Source of the DNA: Dictyoglomaceae bacterium
GTDB taxonomy: Bacteria > Dictyoglomota > Dictyoglomia > Dictyoglomales > Dictyoglomaceae
Assembly (NCBI GenBank): GCA_028276205.1
Contig: JAPYWU010000036.1
Location: 1-10,089, forward strand
DNA: 10,089 nt
Direction: 5' to 3'
Under the pieces are notes generated by a model. That model saw only the letters and a program-made list of their open reading frames with translations, ran no database searches and was not told the origin of the DNA. Below are positions 6,682 through 10,089 of this stretch, piece by piece. Within the stretch, counting starts at the first letter, position 1. Each line of letters opens with the position of its first letter. A program made the position numbers and the translations under genes.

Positions 6682-7911
6682 CTAACTTGCTATCTTTTTT
6701 AATTTATCTATAGATAACTTTCCACGATTATAAACTAATTCTGGTGTAATGACAATTTTTTTGATTCCTAAGGATGGAACTTCATACATAAGTTCTAACA
6801 TAAGCTCTTCCATTACAGCTCTCAAACCTCTTGCACCTGTAGCCTTTTCTTGTGCCTCTTTGACTATAGCTCTTAACGCATCCTCTGTGAAATCTAATTC
6901 TACTCCTTCTAAAGCCAACAATGCCTTATATTGTTTAACAAGGGCATTTTTAGGTTCTACTAATATCTTCATAAGAGCTTCCTCAGTAAGAGGTTCTAAT
7001 ACTGCCACAACAGGAAATCTTCCAACAAATTCAGGAATCATTCCAAATTTTATAAGATCTTCTGGAATAATATTTGAGAGTATTTGACTCAAACTTTTTC
7101 TATTTTTAGGTTCTATTTGTGCACCAAAACCAATATTTGATACATCAAGTCTTTTTTCTACTATCTTCTCTATCCCTTCAAAAGAGCCACCTGCAATAAA
7201 CAAAATATCTTTCGTATTTATCTGAATAAATTCCTGATAAGGATGTTTTCTACCACCTTGAGGTGGTACATTAGCTATGGTTCCTTCAACAATTCTTAAT
7301 AAGGCTTGTTGAACTCCCTCTCCAGAAACGTCCCTTGTAATAGATGGGTTTTCAGACTTTCTTGATATCTTGTCTATCTCATCAATATATACAATTCCTT
7401 TTTCTGCTCTTTTAACATCCCAATCTGCATTTTGAATAAGCCTTAAAAGAATATTCTCCACATCTTCTCCCACATAACCAGCTTCAGTAAGTGTAGTAGC
7501 ATCTGCTATAGCAAAGGGTACCCTTAAGAATTTTGCAAGAGTTTCTGCAAGAAGGGTTTTTCCTACACCGGTTGGTCCAATTAAGAGTATATTACTTTTC
7601 TGAATTTCCACATCTTCACTTAATTTATCTCTCATAAATATTCTTTTATAATGATTATAAACTGCTACTGATAATATTTTTTTTGCTTTTTCTTGGCCTA
7701 TTACATATTGATCTAAGAATGATTTAATATCTGACGGTTTTGGAAGTTCAAAATTATCATAAATATCATCTTCTTTATTCTCTTCTTCTAAAATTTTATA
7801 GGCTATTGATATACATTCATCACAAATATAAACTCCTGGACCTGCAACAAGTTTTTTAACTTCTTTTTGACTTTTTCCACAAAAGGAACAATGAAGCTCT
7901 CTATTTCCCAT
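6682..7911 (-). CDS. clpX: ATP-dependent Clp protease ATP-binding subunit ClpX
   Basis: ClpX is a hexameric AAA+ unfoldase that recognises tagged substrates and threads them into ClpP. At 409 residues it has the full ClpX layout: N-terminal zinc-binding domain with Cys8/11/30/33; Walker A GPTGVGKT (112-119); pore loop GYVGED (145-150); Walker B IVYIDEID (173-180); SGEGVQQALL (196-205); RKH loop (221-223); the ClpP-docking IGF loop (260-262); arginine finger in VGRF (Arg298); and sensor 2 GARGLR (359-364). All key residues are present, so it should be active. It follows clpP by 26 nt with AAAGGAG upstream of ATG, so unfoldase and protease are made from one transcript. The tag-binding and docking loops match those of well-studied ClpX. 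Confidence 0.97.
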   Translation of the reverse strand: MGNRELHCSFCGKSQKEVKKLVAGPGVYICDECISIAYKILEEENKEDDIYDNFELPKPSDIKSFLDQYVIGQEKAKKILSVAVYNHYKRIFMRDKLSEDVEIQKSNILLIGPTGVGKTLLAETLAKFLRVPFAIADATTLTEAGYVGEDVENILLRLIQNADWDVKRAEKGIVYIDEIDKISRKSENPSITRDVSGEGVQQALLRIVEGTIANVPPQGGRKHPYQEFIQINTKDILFIAGGSFEGIEKIVEKRLDVSNIGFGAQIEPKNRKSLSQILSNIIPEDLIKFGMIPEFVGRFPVVAVLEPLTEEALMKILVEPKNALVKQYKALLALEGVELDFTEDALRAIVKEAQEKATGARGLRAVMEELMLELMYEVPSLGIKKIVITPELVYNRGKLSIDKLKKIAS

Positions 7912-7937
7912 ATATTGATATCTCCTTTATCTATGAT

Positions 7938-8525
7938 TTATCCTTTTTTACTTTCTAATACTTCATCAACAATACCATACTCTTTTGCCTCATAGGCAGA
8001 CATAAAGAAATCTCTATCAGTATCCTTTTCAATCTTCTCTATAGGTTGCCCTGTATGATATGATAAAATTTCATTTAATATTCTCTTTATCTTAAGGATT
8101 TCTCTTGTATGAATCTCTATATCTGCAGCAGGTCCATATGCACTACCAAGCGGTTGATGAATCATTACTCTTGAATGAGGCAAAGCATATCTTTTACCTT
8201 TATCACCTGCACTTAATAAGATGGCAGCCATACTTGCTGCCTGTCCTACACATACAGTGGCAATTTTAGGTTTTATATGCCTCATAGTATCATAAATAGC
8301 AAGTCCTGCTGAAACTTCTCCTCCGGGAGAATTTATATAAAGGTAAATATCTTTTTCAGGATCTTCAGATTCTAAAAATAAAAGTTGTGCAATAATAAGA
8401 TTTGCGACCTCATCATTTATAGCTGTACCTAAAAAAACAATCCTACTTTTTAAAAGTCTTGAATAAATATCATATGCCCTTTCCCCTCTTGGTGTCTGCT
8501 CTATAACAATAGGTACTAGTGTCAT
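7938..8525 (-). CDS. clpP: ATP-dependent Clp protease proteolytic subunit ClpP
   Basis: ClpP is the tetradecameric serine protease core that degrades proteins delivered by ClpX (or ClpA/ClpC). The 195-residue sequence starts with LVPIVIEQTPRGERAYDIYSRLL, the axial-loop region. It has the oxyanion/strand segment INSPGGEVSAGLAIYDT (64-80) and the catalytic triad Ser98 (GQAASMAA), His123 (MIHQPLG) and Asp172 (DRDFFMSA). A conserved C-terminal AKEYGIVDEVL follows. No long propeptide is visible, as in many firmicute and thermophile ClpPs. The gene begins 7 nt after the tig stop; its best Shine-Dalgarno (AGGAGG, 8538-8543) lies in the last tig codons, 12 nt from ATG, rather distant, so translation is probably coupled to tig. 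It is followed directly by clpX. Confidence 0.97.
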   Translation of the reverse strand: MTLVPIVIEQTPRGERAYDIYSRLLKSRIVFLGTAINDEVANLIIAQLLFLESEDPEKDIYLYINSPGGEVSAGLAIYDTMRHIKPKIATVCVGQAASMAAILLSAGDKGKRYALPHSRVMIHQPLGSAYGPAADIEIHTREILKIKRILNEILSYHTGQPIEKIEKDTDRDFFMSAYEAKEYGIVDEVLESKKG

Positions 8526-8532
8526 AATAGAT

Positions 8533-9825
8533 CTATTCCTCCTTTGCTAAGTTTTGCTCTAATAAAAATTTCTTAACTTTGTCTCTAATAAGATCTCTTT
8601 TTAATGTATCTACTAAATTTTCTTTCTCAATTTCTTTCTTAACCTCTTCGTAGTCTCTACCTTCGCTATTAGCAATCTCTCTTATAGCATCTTCTACTTC
8701 TTGATCTGAAACAGAAATATTTTCAACCTCTGCTATCTTTTCAAGAATCATCTCCATTCTTATTCTATTCCTTGCATCTTCTATAACATTTTTAATAAAT
8801 TCATCCTTTGTTATTCCCTTTTCATTAAGATAATCATCTAAGCTTATGCCTCTTTTTGCAAGATCATTGATGAATTCTCTAAAAATATTTTCTGCAAGAT
8901 ACTGTACATAGCTTAAAGGAGGATCAAGTTCTGTGCTTTCCAATATTTTACTCACAATTTCAGAAAAGGCTTTATCCTCAGACCTTCTTTCTCTTTCCTC
9001 CTTTATGCTCTCTCTCACTTTCTCTCTGAACTCTTCAAGAGATTGAGCTCCAACCTTTTGAAGAAAAGTCTCTTGATCAGGCTTTTCATATCTCCAAATC
9101 TTATTAACCTTCCACTTTAATTTTAATGTTTGACCTACTAAATCTTTCTCATAAAAATCTTCAGGAAAAGTTATCTCAAATTCCTTTTCTTCTCCTGGTT
9201 TCATTCCCAATATCTTTTCTTCCAACTCTGGAAATACCTTTCCATTTAATGTAAACCACATTGGAGGAAGCTGAGTACCATCTTCTTTAATTCTTTCTAA
9301 ATAAACCACATCACCTTTCTCAACCTGTCCTTCTTCTACAGGATTTAATTTACTGAGTTGTAATTCTACTTGTTCTATAACCCTGTCAATCTCTTCTTCG
9401 GTAACTTCTACTTTTTCTTTTTTGACATTTAAACCCTTATAATTTCCAAGCTTGAATTCTGGTGGTACTTCGAGCACAAAAGAGAACTTTAAATTTTCAT
9501 TTTCTTTCCAAGAATTAGGAATATCAAAATAAGGATCTTGAAGAGGTGTAATATTTTCTTTATTTAAAAACCATTCTAAAGTTTCCCTTGCTACTATTTT
9601 TATTGCTTCACTTTCAAAGGTCTCATCTCCAAGATATCTTTCCAAAATAGTTCGAGGAGTATAACCTTTTCTAAAACCAGGCACTTGAACCCTTTTAACC
9701 AAAGATTTATATGCTTTTTCAAGACTCTTTTCCCTCTCAGATTGGTCCACTTCTACATTTACTTTTACTCTACTTCCCTCAAGTTTTTCTACATCATATT
9801 TAATATTGGTTTCATCAATTACCAT
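8533..9825 (-). CDS. tig: Trigger factor (ribosome-associated chaperone)
   Basis: Trigger factor binds near the ribosomal exit tunnel and shields nascent chains. The 430-residue protein has the three expected parts. The N-terminal ribosome-binding domain carries the signature loop GFRKGYTP (50-57; the canonical form is GFRxGxxP). A middle FKBP-like region (about 165-245) includes GMKPGEEKEFEITFPEDF. A long, charged, helical C-terminal domain (about 250-430) forms the chaperone arms. The middle region is divergent: where FKBP-type prolyl isomerases have an IDFTG-like strand, this has VVYLERIKEDG, and the loop before GMKPG is shortened, so isomerase activity may be weak or absent (inference). 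The signature sits a few residues later than in E. coli because of a short N-terminal extension. The start is set by AGGAGG 7 nt upstream. It is the first gene of tig-clpP-clpX-valS, a common bacterial order for the first three. Confidence 0.95.
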   Translation of the reverse strand: MVIDETNIKYDVEKLEGSRVKVNVEVDQSEREKSLEKAYKSLVKRVQVPGFRKGYTPRTILERYLGDETFESEAIKIVARETLEWFLNKENITPLQDPYFDIPNSWKENENLKFSFVLEVPPEFKLGNYKGLNVKKEKVEVTEEEIDRVIEQVELQLSKLNPVEEGQVEKGDVVYLERIKEDGTQLPPMWFTLNGKVFPELEEKILGMKPGEEKEFEITFPEDFYEKDLVGQTLKLKWKVNKIWRYEKPDQETFLQKVGAQSLEEFREKVRESIKEERERRSEDKAFSEIVSKILESTELDPPLSYVQYLAENIFREFINDLAKRGISLDDYLNEKGITKDEFIKNVIEDARNRIRMEMILEKIAEVENISVSDQEVEDAIREIANSEGRDYEEVKKEIEKENLVDTLKRDLIRDKVKKFLLEQNLAKEE

Positions 9826-9832
9826 TACATTA

Positions 9833-9838
9833 CCTCCT
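9833..9838 (-). promoter_or_regulatory. Shine-Dalgarno of tig
   Basis: A perfect AGGAGG lies 7 nt before the tig ATG. A second ATG 5 nt upstream of the start is out of frame and too close to this site, which supports the chosen start. Confidence 0.85.
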
Positions 9839-9880
9839 GTTTATTAAAATAACATTTTTAATATTAAATACCAAAGCTAT

Positions 9881-9908
9881 ATTATAGCATTAGAAAATAT
9901 ACTGTTAA
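9881..9908 (-). promoter_or_regulatory. Sigma70-type promoter for the tig-clpP-clpX-valS operon
   Basis: On the minus strand, TTAACA (9908-9903; one mismatch to TTGACA) is followed by a 16-nt spacer and TATAAT (9886-9881), with TG one base upstream of the -10, giving an extended -10. Transcription would start near 9874, leaving a 5' leader of about 50 nt before tig. This is the only strong promoter match seen between the tRNAs and tig. No CIRCE-like inverted repeat or CtsR-like heptad repeat is visible in the leader, so heat-shock repression of the clp genes from this site is not supported. Confidence 0.7.
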
Positions 9909-9918
9909 AGAAGAAAAT

Positions 9919-9980
9919 AAAAAAAGAGTTTGTTAAATTTGTGTAAAAAAAGTTTTTTTATGAGTATATTACTAAAAAAA
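9919..9980 (-). terminator. T-tract-rich spacer, possible transcript end of the tRNA unit
   Basis: Downstream of tRNA-Gly there are three runs of seven T on the minus strand within about 60 nt (9980-9974, 9959-9953 read as A then T in a palindrome, and 9925-9919). The middle one is part of a perfect 8-bp AT-only inverted repeat around a single base (9944-9960). The first T7 starts one base after the tRNA CCA end, so the stable tRNA fold followed by a U-run could itself act like an intrinsic terminator. There is no separate GC-rich stem, so termination here is only a possibility. Confidence 0.35.
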
Positions 9981-9981
9981 T

Positions 9982-10056
9982 TGGAGCGGGAGACGGGATT
10001 TGAACCCGCGGCCTTCTCCTTGGCAAGGAGACGCTCTACCCCTGAGCTACTCCCGC
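9982..10056 (-). tRNA. tRNA-Gly (anticodon GCC)
   Basis: The 75-nt cloverleaf folds fully: acceptor GCGGGAG with CTCCCGC, D-stem GCTC with GAGC, anticodon stem TCTCC with GGAGA closing the loop TTGCCAA (anticodon GCC), a 5-nt variable region, T-stem GCGGG with CCCGT (one G-U pair) and loop TTCAAAT, discriminator U and encoded CCA. GCC reads GGC and GGU glycine codons. U73 is usual for bacterial tRNA-Gly. It is transcribed in the same direction as the protein genes and lies 17 nt after the end of another tRNA, so the two probably form one processed precursor. Confidence 0.97.
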
Positions 10057-10073
10057 TCATCAATTTATCCTTT

Positions 10074-10089
10074 TGGTGCGAGGGGTGGG
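10074..10089 (-). tRNA. 3' end of a tRNA cut by the window edge (possibly tRNA-Leu)
   Basis: The last 16 nt on the minus strand read as a tRNA tail: T-stem 3' strand CCCAC, acceptor 3' strand CCCTCGC, discriminator A and CCA. The predicted 5' acceptor strand is GCGAGGG. A73 and a GCGRRGG acceptor are common in tRNA-Leu, but the anticodon lies outside the window and the identity is a guess. The 17-nt spacing to tRNA-Gly fits a tRNA cluster. Confidence 0.65.

Noticed and set aside
4142..7087. Plus-strand open frames opposite valS and clpX
   Set aside because: Low-complexity Ser/Phe/Ile-rich translations that mirror Lys/Glu-rich codons of the real genes on the other strand; no ribosome binding sites or family features.
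9839..9875. Riboswitch, T-box or heat-shock operator in the tig leader
   Set aside because: The leader is only about 50 nt, AT-rich, without a CIRCE-type inverted repeat, CtsR-type direct repeats or the T-box consensus.

Overview
This AT-rich window (about two thirds A+T) carries a single co-directional gene block on the minus strand. From right to left, in the direction of transcription, it runs: the 3' tip of one tRNA, tRNA-Gly(GCC), then tig, clpP, clpX, valS, rnfC, rnfD, rnfG, rnfE and rnfA. The left edge cuts rnfA just before its end; rnfB would be expected next in the usual rnfCDGEAB order. I see no plus-strand genes, mobile elements, CRISPR arrays or phage genes.

The low GC, Lys/Glu/Ile-rich proteins, an Rnf complex, and tRNAs with encoded CCA ends suggest an anaerobic, probably thermophilic, low-GC bacterium. 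A Dictyoglomus-like organism or a deep-branching firmicute would fit. This is inference from composition and gene content only.

Region 9826-10089 holds two closely spaced tRNAs, several T-tracts that could end their transcript, and a good sigma70-type promoter (TTAACA, 16-nt spacer, extended-10 TG-C-TATAAT) followed by a strong Shine-Dalgarno for tig. Region 6682-9825 is a protein quality-control cassette: trigger factor (nascent-chain chaperone), ClpP (serine protease) and ClpX (AAA+ unfoldase). valS (4027-6669) follows 12 nt after clpX, and rnfC starts only 34 nt after valS with no GC-rich terminator between. The rnf genes may therefore be reached by read-through from the housekeeping promoter. 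Region 1-3992 encodes the membrane-bound ferredoxin:NAD+ oxidoreductase Rnf, an ion pump that links ferredoxin oxidation to NAD+ reduction and a Na+ or H+ gradient. RnfC is the NADH-side subunit, RnfD and RnfG carry covalent FMN, and RnfA/RnfE form the membrane pair that holds an intramembrane Fe-S cluster.

The clear anomaly is rnfA. Its reading frame stops after 82 codons at 291-293, and the remaining conserved part of RnfA continues in the -1 frame from 288 to the left edge. Compared with the family as I recall it, about 25 nt are missing at the junction, which removes roughly eight residues of a membrane helix and shifts the frame. Either rnfA is broken in this genome, or it is made as two half-proteins by stop/restart at TAG-AG-ATG, or the assembly is wrong here. 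All other genes look intact and ordinary.
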